DNA of 64,000 nucleotides from an uncultured Dehalococcoidia bacterium (GCA_958295935.1 OY282385.1:2397545-2461544); one strand, 5' to 3'. Positions 1-9,268 are shown, numbered from the stretch's first letter. Made by a program: numbers and translations. The notes: generated by a model from the letters alone, not told the origin.

Positions 1-52
1 AGCGAGCACCTGAAGGCTTTCCAAGCGTGTTGTCGGCCATTTTCAATTTTGT

Positions 53-373
53 CTACTCCGGCCCTGGGAAGAAGTCCGCTCCCTGCATGATCATGTCCTG
101 CTGCGCCACGATGATTCCCTGAACGCGTGGTATGTAGTCGCGCTGCCACCTGGGGTCAGTTCTAACCGCGTCTCTGGCCTCTTCAAAGTGTGCAAAATCC
201 CGGTACGCCCAGATGTGCACGACTCTGTTGAGCTTGCCGACGTCAGCGTAGTACCAGCCGGCCAATTTGACGCCGTGGTCGTCCCGAATCTTCAGGGCCA
301 CCTCTCGGACGGCCGCCATGTACTGGGGGACGGTACCTACCTTGAGGTCGTATATCCTCATGTTATAGATCAT
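53..373 (-). CDS. NIPSNAP family protein
   Basis: A 106-residue protein starting MIYNMRIYDLKVG, the typical opening of NIPSNAP domains (a ferredoxin-like alpha/beta barrel fold, usually about 100 residues). The middle contains a VHIWAYRDF-like strand followed by EARDAVRTDPRW, which matches the family pattern of an aromatic strand and then an R-x-x-x-x-x-D-P-x-W helix. The whole protein is this single domain. A GGGAAGAG ribosome-binding site lies about 7 bases before the ATG. NIPSNAP proteins have no general assigned reaction. In bacteria they often sit beside catabolic genes, which fits the dehydratases and dehydrogenases in this window. It is divergent from the DinB-like gene. Confidence 0.85.
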   Translation of the reverse strand: MIYNMRIYDLKVGTVPQYMAAVREVALKIRDDHGVKLAGWYYADVGKLNRVVHIWAYRDFAHFEEARDAVRTDPRWQRDYIPRVQGIIVAQQDMIMQGADFFPGPE

Positions 374-692
374 CGTTTGGTCTCTTCCCTGGTCACCTGC
401 CCGAACTGAGGGGCAGTCGGGTCCAAGCTTGTGTTCCTTTTGACGAATGGGCCGTCGTGTGTGCGTTCGTTGAAGCGGCGGCGGTTGTTAGACGGCTTGG
501 GTATGTACGGAATCCTACACGTTCTCCGTTGGCGTTGCGTCAAGTGCGGGTTTGACTTGCTCGGCAGTTCTGGCGGAGTTTAATTATTGACACTGGCTTG
601 CGCTGACCCGACACTCCGGGGGCTGAAGCGGCGGGCGTCTTACCGCGACCTGGCTGATGGTTCGTCGGTCACCTTGCCGGATGAGGGTCTAA
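374..692. promoter_or_regulatory. Divergent intergenic region with a possible promoter for the DinB-like gene
   Basis: About 320 bases between two divergent genes with no convincing coding frame. A perfect TTGACA hexamer sits at 587-592, followed after 17 bases by GACACT at 610-615, which matches only 3 of 6 positions of the sigma-70 -10 box. This would drive the plus-strand DinB-like gene. No operator symmetry was recognised. Confidence 0.3.
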
Positions 693-1361
693 ATGCCGAT
701 GAACGCGGAATATGCAGACAGCGCTCCCGCTAGGGCAGCGTTTCCTGAGTACTGGTCGCTGGAAAGCCAGGCCAGGGCGGAGGTGGAAGGGCTGAGCGAC
801 GCGCAGCTCGACTGGACTTCAGATCGGTGGGAATGGAGCAGGTGGAGCATCCGTCAGAACCTCTCTCACATGGGTTCGGTGTTCTACCGCTGGATGCTTG
901 AACGCTGGGGCGAAGAGCTGTATCCCAGGGGTCTGCCGGTGTCAGCGGCTGAGACCGCCCGAATGTCGTCTCCGTCTCATGACCGCCGCATGGACGACAG
1001 AGTGGTATGGGAGGTCGTTGACATTCTTGCTTCTCTTGCAGGCGGCGTGGATCTGGTACGGCGGGTCTTGTCGAGCGAGACGATGGGGTCTATGCGCTCA
1101 AAGGAGGTAGTCCGCAGTCCTTCGCCGCAGTGGCCGATGATGGCGGCGGCGCACCCTATCGGCGTTGTTCTGGATGAAGACGGCAACGGCGGCTCGATCA
1201 CTCTGGAGGCGACTGTCCGGCACATGTACTTCGAGTTCGTCACTCACTTGTACAACATCCAGCGTCTGAAGCGTGCCCAAGGTCTTGTCGCCGTTGTCAA
1301 ACTGCCCAAGGTGGGCTATTGGATGCTGCCGGGCTGGGACCGCAGCGAGCCGCCGGTTTGA
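693..1361 (+). CDS. DinB/YfiT-like four-helix protein
   Basis: A 222-residue protein with the pattern of the DinB-like helical bundle: an early helix ending in R-x-N-L-S-H-M (near residue 55), a central helix, and a last helix H-M-Y-F-E-F-V-T-H-L-Y-N followed by Q-R-L-K-R-A. The spaced histidines are the likely metal ligands of this fold. Members include thiol S-transferases (bacillithiol or mycothiol dependent) and many proteins of unknown role, so no reaction is assigned. The ATG at 693 has GAGGG about 5 bases upstream; a second ATG two codons later is equally possible. It is followed after 160 bases by an SDR gene in the same direction. Confidence 0.6.
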   Translation: MPMNAEYADSAPARAAFPEYWSLESQARAEVEGLSDAQLDWTSDRWEWSRWSIRQNLSHMGSVFYRWMLERWGEELYPRGLPVSAAETARMSSPSHDRRMDDRVVWEVVDILASLAGGVDLVRRVLSSETMGSMRSKEVVRSPSPQWPMMAAAHPIGVVLDEDGNGGSITLEATVRHMYFEFVTHLYNIQRLKRAQGLVAVVKLPKVGYWMLPGWDRSEPPV

Positions 1362-1521
1362 ACCTTCAGACTTGATACCCTACCCGGGCGTGACGGTACT
1401 TCGTCCTATCAGGCTGTTCCTGTTTATCGACTGAACGGCGATATCGGTAGGGCGTCTGATTGGGCAGGATCGAACCGATCCTGGAATTTCTCAAGGGGCC
1501 ATTCGTCAGGAGCGTAAGAGG

Positions 1522-2445
1522 ATGACCAATAAACGGCGAGTCTTGATAACCGGTGCGAGCGGCTACGTAGCGTCGCAGATGCTCCCCGAATTCCGAGATC
1601 TTTACGACCTCGTGCTGGTCGACGTGACCAGGGAGAATAGGGACGGCGAAACGGTTCCGGGGGTTATCGTCGCGGACTTAGCTGATCCCGACCGTACAAA
1701 GTATCAGCACCTTTTCGAGAACGTGGACGCGGTCATACACCTGGGCTACATGAGGTCTGCCCCGGGAGGCGTCTTCGGAACTGAGACTCCGCAGATCGAC
1801 CGCTTCGACATGGAGCTCAACAACGTGCGGATGGCCAACAACGTGTATCGGGCGTCGTTCGACGCGGGGGTTAGGCGAGTGGTGTCGGCAAGTTCCAACC
1901 ACGCAGCCGATTGGTACGAGGACTATCAGATTCACGTCAGGCAAAAGGAGTTCGTGGCGCCTGGCGAATTGCCTCTGTCCAGCAATTTCTACGGCTGGGC
2001 GAAGGCATCCTATGAGTTGTTGGGCTGGCCCTACGCCTGCGGCGCGTTCGGGCGGCGGCTGGAATTCGTGATGGTGCGCATAGGGCATCCGACCCCGGTA
2101 AACGCCAGTAGGCACATGGACGAGGAGCCGGGCTCACCGCCTGCCGGGTCTGCTATCGCCAACTTCAAGCGGAACCTGGCGTGCTACTTCAGCCCGCGAG
2201 ACCTGCGGCAACTTTTTCTGAGGGCCGTAGAGACCCCGGAGATAACTGGAGATTCGACGGGCGTGCCATTCGTCATCGTCTATGGGATCAGTGGTAACAC
2301 CAGAGCTTTTTGGTCCCTCGAAACGGCCAGGAGCGTCTTGGGCTATGAGCCGGAGGATGACTCTGAGGTTGTGTACGCCGATGACGTCCGCCGCTATCTC
2401 ACCGGCCCCGGCTCTGCTGACCGCGGCGGTCGCGTGGGTGGCTAG
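1522..2445 (+). CDS. NAD-dependent epimerase/dehydratase (extended SDR, uronate dehydrogenase-like)
   Basis: A 307-residue extended short-chain dehydrogenase. The N-terminus has the Rossmann motif TGASGYVAS, an acidic residue ends the second strand (VLVDVTRE, favouring NAD), and the catalytic pair is Y157-G-W-A-K161. An SSN stretch before it (SASSNHAADWY) supplies the catalytic serine. The SNFYGWAK context and the length around 300 resemble uronate dehydrogenases and sugar-nucleotide epimerases. The substrate cannot be fixed from sequence. Start ATG at 1522 with AGGAGCG upstream. Its placement among enolase-superfamily dehydratases makes a sugar-acid role reasonable, as inference only. It is convergent with the helicase gene. 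Confidence 0.75.
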   Translation: MTNKRRVLITGASGYVASQMLPEFRDLYDLVLVDVTRENRDGETVPGVIVADLADPDRTKYQHLFENVDAVIHLGYMRSAPGGVFGTETPQIDRFDMELNNVRMANNVYRASFDAGVRRVVSASSNHAADWYEDYQIHVRQKEFVAPGELPLSSNFYGWAKASYELLGWPYACGAFGRRLEFVMVRIGHPTPVNASRHMDEEPGSPPAGSAIANFKRNLACYFSPRDLRQLFLRAVETPEITGDSTGVPFVIVYGISGNTRAFWSLETARSVLGYEPEDDSEVVYADDVRRYLTGPGSADRGGRVGG

Positions 2446-2568
2446 CCTCGCCTACACGGATCGCGGATTAGCGGGCAGATCCAGCGGGTCTACACCGAAC
2501 CTCGACTCACTTCCATGGCTTCCGTGGGCAGTAGGGCCGGTCTGGCTTCGACGGGCAGGGAGGCGCGG

Positions 2569-4173
2569 TTACTTGCGGTCGGCGTAGATGCTTAGCAGCC
2601 TGCGTTCGATCTTTTCTGAGCCTACCTTTTCGAGCACCCTCTCGAGGCTATCCAGGTCCCACTCGCCTACGAAACTGATCGCTGTACCCCGGTTGCCCAT
2701 GCGGGCTGTTCTACCTACTCGATGAATGTATTCTTCTGCGGTCTCTGGGAGGTCGTAGTTGAGCACGTGGGTTATTGTTGATATGTCGATTCCTCTGGCC
2801 GCCAAGTTGGTTGCGACGAGTATGCGGAGTGAGCCGTCTCGAAAGCTTCTCATGACGCTGTTTCGTTCGCCTTGTGACATTCCGCCATGTATGCCTCGGG
2901 CCGGGAATCCATCGCCCTTTAGATCTCGGGAGAGCCGGTCGACGCCCACCTGCATCCGCCTGAATATGAGTATCTGCGCCTCGTCGCCTGCTCCCGATAG
3001 CACTTCCCGCACCGCTTCGGGTTTGTCTCGCTCAGCCACTTCGTAGTAGGACTGCTCTACTTCGTCCACTGTGTCCGTGGCATCGAATCCGCTTACGAGC
3101 TGCACCCACTCCGGATTGTCCAAGTAGCGGTAGATCAACCTCATGATGAAGCGGGGGATGGTCGCGGAGAAGAGGGCTGTCTGCCTGCTATTGGGAGTTC
3201 GACGGAGTATGTACTCCATGTCGTCCGCGAATCCAATGTCCAGCATCTCGTCAGCTTCATCCAGCACTGCAAAGTCGACCGAGCTCAGATCCAGCGTTCG
3301 GCGGTTCATGTGGTCCTTGACTCGTCCGGGCGTTCCCACCACGATATGCGCGCCGTTCGTCAGTACGCGTATTTGTTTGGCTATAGGCTCTCCTCCATAG
3401 ACGGCCAGAACACGGACACCTCGTCCATTGCCGATCCTGGATAACTCCCTTGAGACCTGCATCGCCAGTTCTCGGGTCGGTACAAGTATCAGGCCTTGAA
3501 CGAGGGGAGAGGACGTATCGATCAGTTCGCACATAGGCACACCGAAAGCGGCAGTCTTTCCTGATCCTGTTACGGCTTGGCCCACAAGGTCTCGCTTTTC
3601 CAGCAGGGGAGGTATGGCGCGAGCCTGGATATCTGAGGGTGATTGGTAGCCCATTGCAGCGAGGGATGCTGCGACGGGCTTCGAGAGAGTAAGGGGGCCC
3701 CAATCCACGTCTCTATCGAGGGGCTTGCCCAGCGCGGCGGCCGCGACGTCGAATGGTTCCGAGCCTTGGGCAGTTTTGTTCTCCTGTGGACGTGTCGCTC
3801 TCCTGCCCCTCCGGCTTCCTCTTCTGCTCCTTCTGCTTCGTTCACTGGGTGCGGTCTGGTCCAGTTCGTCCTGTTCTTGCCTGCTGCGTGCAACTACCGG
3901 CAGGTCGTCAGCCCCGACATGGCCGCCACTTCGAGGGATCCGTTCTTGCGGCCGCTCGCGGTTGTTGGGTCGAGGAGCATCGGGTCTGTCTGCGCTTGAA
4001 GAGGGCTCGCTCGCGGTTTCTCCGGGGCGGCCGAGGCGCGTCGCGGCAGATGGCTCCGACCGGGAGGGGGTAACGGTTTCGAGATCCGGCCTGCTTTCGC
4101 TTCTTGATAGTCGGCGAATGCGGGTCAATAGCCCTTGCCAGATAGGGGATCGGGATTTGCGGGACTGAGTCAT
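2569..4173 (-). CDS. DEAD-box ATP-dependent RNA helicase
   Basis: A 534-residue protein with the full DEAD-box core from about residue 160 to the end: Q motif (F/L-SKPVAASLAAMGYQSPSDIQ), motif I AVTGSGKT (200-207), PTRELAMQV, GTPGR, DEAD at 306-309, SAT at 337-339, ARGIDI, and HRVGRTARMG. It unwinds RNA duplexes with ATP, typically in ribosome assembly, cold growth or RNA decay. The first 150 residues are an unusual Arg/Ser/Pro-rich, low-complexity tail (including RRSRRGSRRGRR near 113-125), whereas bacterial relatives usually carry such basic tails at the C-terminus. This protein stops soon after motif VI. Specific orthology (CshA, DeaD or RhlE) cannot be decided. Confidence 0.93.
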   Translation of the reverse strand: MTQSRKSRSPIWQGLLTRIRRLSRSESRPDLETVTPSRSEPSAATRLGRPGETASEPSSSADRPDAPRPNNRERPQERIPRSGGHVGADDLPVVARSRQEQDELDQTAPSERSRRSRRGSRRGRRATRPQENKTAQGSEPFDVAAAALGKPLDRDVDWGPLTLSKPVAASLAAMGYQSPSDIQARAIPPLLEKRDLVGQAVTGSGKTAAFGVPMCELIDTSSPLVQGLILVPTRELAMQVSRELSRIGNGRGVRVLAVYGGEPIAKQIRVLTNGAHIVVGTPGRVKDHMNRRTLDLSSVDFAVLDEADEMLDIGFADDMEYILRRTPNSRQTALFSATIPRFIMRLIYRYLDNPEWVQLVSGFDATDTVDEVEQSYYEVAERDKPEAVREVLSGAGDEAQILIFRRMQVGVDRLSRDLKGDGFPARGIHGGMSQGERNSVMRSFRDGSLRILVATNLAARGIDISTITHVLNYDLPETAEEYIHRVGRTARMGNRGTAISFVGEWDLDSLERVLEKVGSEKIERRLLSIYADRK

Positions 4174-4330
4174 GTGGCGTAACCCGGATTTTATGGGTTT
4201 GCGGTCGATAGGTCAACGAATTTCGTAACTATGCCCGCGGCGGCATCGTCTCCGTGCCTAATTCAACTCGCCCAAACTCGCATCAGGCTTCATGTGCGCC
4301 GGGTGTGGCCTTGTTGCTAGGTTCGTGCGG

Positions 4331-5764
4331 ATGAACACTTACGAGCAGTTCCTGGAATCCGAGCGCGGCACGCGGCCAATTCGGGCTGCTGTTGTAGTTG
4401 CAGCGCTTGGCAGTTCTGCATTCCTTTCCTTCAATTCCTTTAGCGAGGCGCCATTTCCGCTTGCACTAGCGGTCCCGGGGGCTTACGCCGCGTGGTATGT
4501 ATTTGTCCGACTGGTGTGGTTGGCTCGTTGCCGGTCGAGCCGCCGGGTCTATGTGATGCTCGGCGTCGAGGCTGCACTGGCGGCGTTTGCCCTGTGGACC
4601 TTTGGGTTGGCAAGCCCGGCGATCGCACTCCCGATAGCCTTGGTTCCATATTTTGGGCATCTGCTGGGCAGGGTTGGAGCTTACACTGCATCTGTCGCCG
4701 GATTGGGCGCGGCGCTGGTGGTCGTACCTTTTAGTGGAGTTGGTGGAGCGTCCAACGAGGTGAGTGTGATAGTTGCCGCGGCTATCAGCATCGGTGCGGT
4801 CGGCGGCATTGTGGGTTTGATCGCCGACGAGCGTTTTCGCGAGTTCAGTAGCAAAGAGGCTGCGGCAAACCTTGCGGGTCAGGGGGCGAGATCGAGCCGC
4901 CTAGTTCAGGCGATGCTCGGTATGTCGTCGGCGAAGGGGGACGACGCTGTAAGCAAGGCCCTTGCGGACGGTATGCTCATTGCTACCGGATACCCGACGG
5001 CGGTAATTCTGTCCTTCCGTGCGAGCGACAATTCATTTGTTCCCAGTGCGGTCAGTTCTTCCCGACCGGGCCTGGCTTTCGAATCGATACCGATTGAGGC
5101 GGCGGAAGACCATACCGCCTCCGGCAGGGCGGTGAGGCAAGGCTCGGTTATTGCGGTGGGGGCAGACGGCCTTAGCGCTGACTTGCTGCCGACTTGGGCG
5201 ACGGAGCAGGGTTATCGTTCAGGGATCGCAGCGCCGATCACTCGCGGTATGGACGTGCTGGGGGTCGTGTACTTGCTCCACAGCGAGGTGCAGGCGCCAA
5301 GCATCGAGGCGCTGGAGCAAGCCGAAATGCTGATAGGATTCGCCGCCCGGCTGTTCTCGACAGGTTCTGTCCCGGCTGTATCTTCACACGTTGCTGAGTT
5401 GGACGAAATTCTCTCCCGCGCCGGTAGAGGAGCTACGCCTGATGAAAAATCGCCGATTGATCTGCCAGGTATGAAGCTGGATCCGGTTGCCGAGAAGTCT
5501 GTGATTGGAGGCGTTGGGGTTTCATTGTCCCGTACGGAATTCTCCATGCTCTATGCTCTGGCTGGTTCAGCGGGAAACGTCGTGGCCCCATCCCACCTTC
5601 TCAGTGCATGTTGGGATGATGGCTCGGCGCCCAACGCCGGGGCTGTGGACGTCACGGTGTACAGGCTGCGGCGCAAATTGGCGAAGACACCGGGTGGCAA
5701 GGGGATAGTCCGTACAGTGCGCGGCAAGGGCTATATGCTAGTACCTCCCGACGCCTCTAGCTAA
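4331..5764 (+). CDS. Membrane-bound transcriptional regulator: TM segments, GAF-like domain, OmpR-type winged helix
   Basis: A 477-residue one-component regulator. About five hydrophobic segments occupy residues 15-165. A region near 190-340 looks like a GAF sensor domain (it ends PITRGMDVLGVVYLLHSE). The last 90 residues are an OmpR/PhoB-type winged helix, with LSRTEFSMLYALAGSAGNVV, VDVTVYRLRRKL and VRTVRGKGYML. There is no receiver domain or kinase core, so the GAF part probably senses a ligand directly and the C-terminus binds DNA near the membrane. ATG at 4331 is preferred over the ATG at 4292 because the 13 extra residues are unlike a mature N-terminus and the shorter form leads directly into the first membrane segment. 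The target genes are unknown. A hairpin terminator follows. Confidence 0.7.
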   Translation: MNTYEQFLESERGTRPIRAAVVVAALGSSAFLSFNSFSEAPFPLALAVPGAYAAWYVFVRLVWLARCRSSRRVYVMLGVEAALAAFALWTFGLASPAIALPIALVPYFGHLLGRVGAYTASVAGLGAALVVVPFSGVGGASNEVSVIVAAAISIGAVGGIVGLIADERFREFSSKEAAANLAGQGARSSRLVQAMLGMSSAKGDDAVSKALADGMLIATGYPTAVILSFRASDNSFVPSAVSSSRPGLAFESIPIEAAEDHTASGRAVRQGSVIAVGADGLSADLLPTWATEQGYRSGIAAPITRGMDVLGVVYLLHSEVQAPSIEALEQAEMLIGFAARLFSTGSVPAVSSHVAELDEILSRAGRGATPDEKSPIDLPGMKLDPVAEKSVIGGVGVSLSRTEFSMLYALAGSAGNVVAPSHLLSACWDDGSAPNAGAVDVTVYRLRRKLAKTPGGKGIVRTVRGKGYMLVPPDASS

Positions 5765-5782
5765 CGATTGCAGATTTCAGCG

Positions 5783-5830
5783 GGCGGGCAGCGCATGAGG
5801 GGGGATACGCTGCCCGCCTTCGCGTTTTCT
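5783..5830 (+). terminator. Intrinsic terminator after the membrane-bound regulator
   Basis: A perfect 11-base-pair inverted repeat (5783-5793 with 5808-5818; arm GGCGGGCAGCG) with a 14-base loop, followed by TTCGCGTTTTCT. It begins 18 bases after the stop codon. The U tract is interrupted but the GC-rich stem is strong. Confidence 0.75.
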
Positions 5831-6110
5831 ATCGTCCCGGTCCTGGGGCAGGGATAAACGGTTTCGCGCGGTTGTTGCGATAGTTGAGGACGCCTTGAAA
5901 TGTTCCATATCCAAACGAGGGCTTTCGGCGTGCGGGAGTCAATTTTCCCTGGTCCGAGGGATCTTGGACGCGGCGTTCTCAAAGGCTGTCGAGGCTTTAG
6001 TCGGACAGGCGGGGTAACTAACTCCACGAGGCTTAGGATCGTTGCCAAGGCGAACATGCGTGAGGCCTGGGGCCGGAAGCAGACCGCCGCCTTAGCTGGG
6101 CTTCTGTCGA
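5831..6110. other. Intergenic region with no supported gene
   Basis: About 280 bases between the terminator and the 3-prime end of the aminotransferase gene. Short open frames exist on the plus strand but lack a ribosome-binding site and protein-like composition. No RNA gene or repeat was recognised. Confidence 0.5.
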
Positions 6111-7292
6111 TCAGCCATGCAGCATGCGCCTGATTCGGCGTACTGCCTCGTTGAGATTCTTTGCGGAGTTGGCGAAAGAGATGCGTACGTAACCTTCCCC
6201 GAAGTTGCCAAATGCCGTTCCAGACAGCAACGCGACCCCGGCTTCTTCCAGGCAGCGGTTGGCAAATTCCCCGCTGGACAGTTCGGTACGGGTGATGTTG
6301 GGGAAGGCGTAGAAAGCGCCCTGCGGCATGGGGCAGCTAATGCCCTGGATAGAGTTGAGGCCGTCAACTAAGACCTTGCGTCGCGTCTTGAACTCGGCCA
6401 CCATTTCTCTTACTGCGTCCTGTGGCGAGTCGAGAGCGGCGATGCTGGCGATCTGCGAGAAAGTGGCTGTTTGGGAGACGCTGTTGATAATCAGTCGCGA
6501 GATGGGTTCGACGAGCCAGTCGGGCATCACCCCGTACCCTGTGCGCCACCCGGTCATGGCGTAGCTCTTGGAGAGGCCGTCCAGTATGACCGTCCGATCC
6601 CTCATGTCGTTAAACCGGCTGATGGATGCGTGCTTTCCCTCGTAGTAGAAGTCTTTATAGATTTCGTCGCTCAACACGATCGCGTCCACCTCTTTGGCGA
6701 TGTTGGCGATCTCCTCGAGGTCCTGTTCCGGAATGACGCTCCCGCAAGGGTTGTTGGGGGAGTTGACTATGATCATCTTGGTGGAGTTGGAGGCCTTGGT
6801 GCGCAACTCGTCCAGGTCAACGCTGAAGCCAGACTCTTCGGCCAGTCGTAGGGGTATCGCCTTTCCCCCCGTGAAGTTGATCATCGATTCATATATTGGG
6901 AAACCGGGATTGGGGTAGATGACCTCATCGCCCTCTTCAATGAGGGCCATGATGGTGAAGAAGATTACGGGCTTGCCGCCTGGCGTGAAGACGACGTTCT
7001 CCGGCTTAACCTCGTAGCCCTGTCGTTTCGACTGGTAGCGGGCCACTGCCATTCTGACTTCCGGCAGGCCCGGTGGCGGTCCGTAGTGGGTGTATCCGTC
7101 GTCCAGGGCGTTCTTGGCGGCTTCCCTGACGTGTGCAGGCGTGTCGAAGTCTGGCTCGCCGATTTCCAAGTGCACGATGTCGTGTCCCTGAGCCTCCAGA
7201 GCCTTGGCCTTGGCGAGAGTTTCGAAGGCGGTTTCCGTGTCAAGGCGTTCCATTCGGGATGCCAAATGGGTTCCGGTTGCAATCTGGTTCAT
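6111..7292 (-). CDS. PLP-dependent aminotransferase, class I (AspC-like fold type I)
   Basis: A 393-residue enzyme of fold type I. Visible hallmarks are EIGEPDFDTP (44-52), THYGPPPGLPEVR, NSPNNPCG (N178-region asparagine contacting PLP), the D209/Y212 pair in LSDEIYKDF, and the Schiff-base lysine K242 in LSKSYAMTGWRTGYG with R250. A C-terminal arginine in GYVRISFA would bind the substrate carboxylate. It transfers amino groups between an amino acid and 2-oxoglutarate or a similar keto acid. The aspartate, aromatic or broad-range type cannot be settled. It is divergent from the ThDP enzyme at 7552, and the shared upstream region has an 11-base tandem repeat. Confidence 0.88.
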   Translation of the reverse strand: MNQIATGTHLASRMERLDTETAFETLAKAKALEAQGHDIVHLEIGEPDFDTPAHVREAAKNALDDGYTHYGPPPGLPEVRMAVARYQSKRQGYEVKPENVVFTPGGKPVIFFTIMALIEEGDEVIYPNPGFPIYESMINFTGGKAIPLRLAEESGFSVDLDELRTKASNSTKMIIVNSPNNPCGSVIPEQDLEEIANIAKEVDAIVLSDEIYKDFYYEGKHASISRFNDMRDRTVILDGLSKSYAMTGWRTGYGVMPDWLVEPISRLIINSVSQTATFSQIASIAALDSPQDAVREMVAEFKTRRKVLVDGLNSIQGISCPMPQGAFYAFPNITRTELSSGEFANRCLEEAGVALLSGTAFGNFGEGYVRISFANSAKNLNEAVRRIRRMLHG

Positions 7293-7328
7293 GACTCACC
7301 TGCTGGCTAGCTTTAGCGCGGGGATTGC

Positions 7329-7350
7329 TATTGGGCATGTATTGGGCATG
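7329..7350. repeat. 11-base tandem repeat in the divergent promoter region
   Basis: TATTGGGCATG occurs twice head to tail (7329-7339 and 7340-7350), about 37 bases upstream of the aminotransferase start and 200 bases upstream of the ThDP-enzyme gene. It could be a paired operator, or a chance duplication. Confidence 0.5.
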
Positions 7351-7551
7351 GGCGGGTTCAGATGGGGGCAAGTGTGAATTCTTACCATGCACGGGGTCGA
7401 TGTCAACTCGCAAAAGCGGATATTCTTCGGTCCATGAGCGGCATCGACTGATTGCGGCCCGGAGAGGCGGGGCATACACTGAGGCTATCCAGGAGTTGAC
7501 CTGCATGGATGGCAGACGCGCCATCCTTCACGGCATACGGAGGTCCAGACC

Positions 7552-9198
7552 ATGAACGGCTATGAAGCCATTGCCCGCATCCTGAAGATGGAGGGCGTCG
7601 AGTGGATAGCGTGCTTTCCTTCCAACCCGCTGATAGAGGCGGTGGCGAAGGAGGACATTCGACCAATCACATTCAGACAAGAGCGGGGCGGTATCATGGC
7701 CGCGGATGCTTACAGCCGGATGACCAACGGCAAGAGGGCTAGCATCTTTGCATCGCAAGGCGGTCCTGGCGTTGAGAACTCATTCGGGGGCATTGCTCAG
7801 GCTTGGGGCGACGGGGTACCGATCATGTATTTCCCCGATGGTCCGGGCTTGTATAAGTCCAGTGTGCGGCCACACTTTCGGACTACTTTCAGCTATCAGT
7901 ACGTGTCCAAGTGGGCGGAGACTCCCACGAGCTCTGATTACATCGTGCCGATGCTCCGTCGCGCCTTCCACGCGCTGCGAAACGGTCGTCCCGGCCCGGT
8001 CGTCTACGAGCTACACCGCGAGGTGATGCAGGGAGAGGTCAACAACCTCGATACTTGGCGATCTCCGCAGGAGTGGAAGGTCATGCCGTCTAGGAGCGAC
8101 ATCAATGACGCGGTTGCGAAGTTGCTGTCGGCCAAGCGTCCGGTCATCTGTGCGGGCCAGGGCGTCTTCTATGCGGAGGCTACCGATGAGCTCAGGGAGC
8201 TTGCCGAGCTCACGCAGATACCGGTGATGACGACTATGGAGGGCAAGGGCGCCATTTCGGAGGACCATCCTCTCGCGCTGGGCGCGGCGAATCGCACGGC
8301 GCCGCTTGGGGTGTGGACGTGGTTGAAGGAATCGGACGTGTACCTTGGCATAGGAACGAGTTTGACCAGAACCAGTTACGGCATCGACGTTCCCTCCGAA
8401 GGCAAGTTCATGATCCACTCCACGAACAACGTGGACGACATCAACAAGGACTATTCGATAGACTTGGGACTGCCGGGCGATGCGAAGCTAGTGCTTGAGG
8501 CGATGATCGACGAGGTGAAGGCTCAGCTCGGTGAGGGCGGACGGCGCGGTGATACCGCGGTGCAAGAGGACGTGGCGGACGTTAAGCGCAAGTGGTTGGA
8601 GGAGTGGAGCCCTCTACTCGGCTCCGGATCAAAGCCAATCAACCCTTATCGGCTGGTCAACGAGATCAACAAGGCAGTTGATCACGACAACTCGATACTC
8701 ACACACGATGCCGGACATCCTCGCGACCAGATCATGCCTTTCTATCGGGCGACGGTTCCGCACGGCTACATCGGATGGGGCAAGACGACCCACCTCGGGT
8801 ATGGCATTCCGCTGATGATAGGTTCCAAGATCGCGAACCCAGATAAGTTCTGCATGAACTTCATGGGCGATGCGGCTTTTGGCATGTCCGGGCTGGACAT
8901 CGAGACCGCGGTGCGTTCCGGAGTGGCAATCACCACTATCGTGTTGGATAACGGAACGATGGGCGGCTACGACCAGAGTATCCCCACTGCCATGGAGAAG
9001 TACGGCGCGGGGAACATGGGCGGCGACTACGCGCGAATCGCGGAGGGGCTCGGAGCTGTTGGCATCACCGTCGAGGATGCAGATGAGATCGGCGGGGCTA
9101 TCGCCAGAGCGAGGCAGCTCAACGCGGAGGGCAAGTGCTGTCTGTTGGACGTCAAGACCATTGACGAGAACAAGATGTCCATCTACCAGACCTGGTAG
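7552..9198 (+). CDS. Thiamine diphosphate-dependent enzyme (acetolactate synthase-like)
   Basis: A 548-residue ThDP enzyme of the acetolactate synthase/benzoylformate decarboxylase family. The N-terminal PYR domain has the catalytic glutamate E44 in FRQERGGIMAADAYSR, and the middle domain resembles the FAD/NAD-like domain. The C-terminal PP domain has MGDAAFGMSGLDIETAVRSG and, about 28 residues on, a VLDN sequence (the GDG-N type metal/ThDP motif, with A replacing the second G). It is distinct from the ilvB in this window and has no adjacent regulatory subunit, so a decarboxylase or carboligase role in catabolism is as likely as acetolactate synthesis. The ATG has GGAGGT 8 bases upstream. It is divergent from the aminotransferase. 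Confidence 0.85.
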   Translation: MNGYEAIARILKMEGVEWIACFPSNPLIEAVAKEDIRPITFRQERGGIMAADAYSRMTNGKRASIFASQGGPGVENSFGGIAQAWGDGVPIMYFPDGPGLYKSSVRPHFRTTFSYQYVSKWAETPTSSDYIVPMLRRAFHALRNGRPGPVVYELHREVMQGEVNNLDTWRSPQEWKVMPSRSDINDAVAKLLSAKRPVICAGQGVFYAEATDELRELAELTQIPVMTTMEGKGAISEDHPLALGAANRTAPLGVWTWLKESDVYLGIGTSLTRTSYGIDVPSEGKFMIHSTNNVDDINKDYSIDLGLPGDAKLVLEAMIDEVKAQLGEGGRRGDTAVQEDVADVKRKWLEEWSPLLGSGSKPINPYRLVNEINKAVDHDNSILTHDAGHPRDQIMPFYRATVPHGYIGWGKTTHLGYGIPLMIGSKIANPDKFCMNFMGDAAFGMSGLDIETAVRSGVAITTIVLDNGTMGGYDQSIPTAMEKYGAGNMGGDYARIAEGLGAVGITVEDADEIGGAIARARQLNAEGKCCLLDVKTIDENKMSIYQTW

Positions 9199-9268
9199 GC
9201 GAGGGAGGGAGAGGGGGCAAATAACCTCCTTATCTTTCCTTTTTCGCGGTATAGCTGCGGTGGTCGCC

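Noticed and set aside
5900-6133. A 77-codon open frame between the regulator and the aminotransferase
   Set aside because: No ribosome-binding site, no family pattern, and it overlaps the aminotransferase 3-prime end.
8870-9268. Extended N-terminus for the protease lipoprotein overlapping the ThDP-enzyme gene
   Set aside because: The overlap of 329 bases lies within a conserved ThDP-binding domain, and the extra residues show Arg/Ser/Pro shadow composition with no signal peptide.
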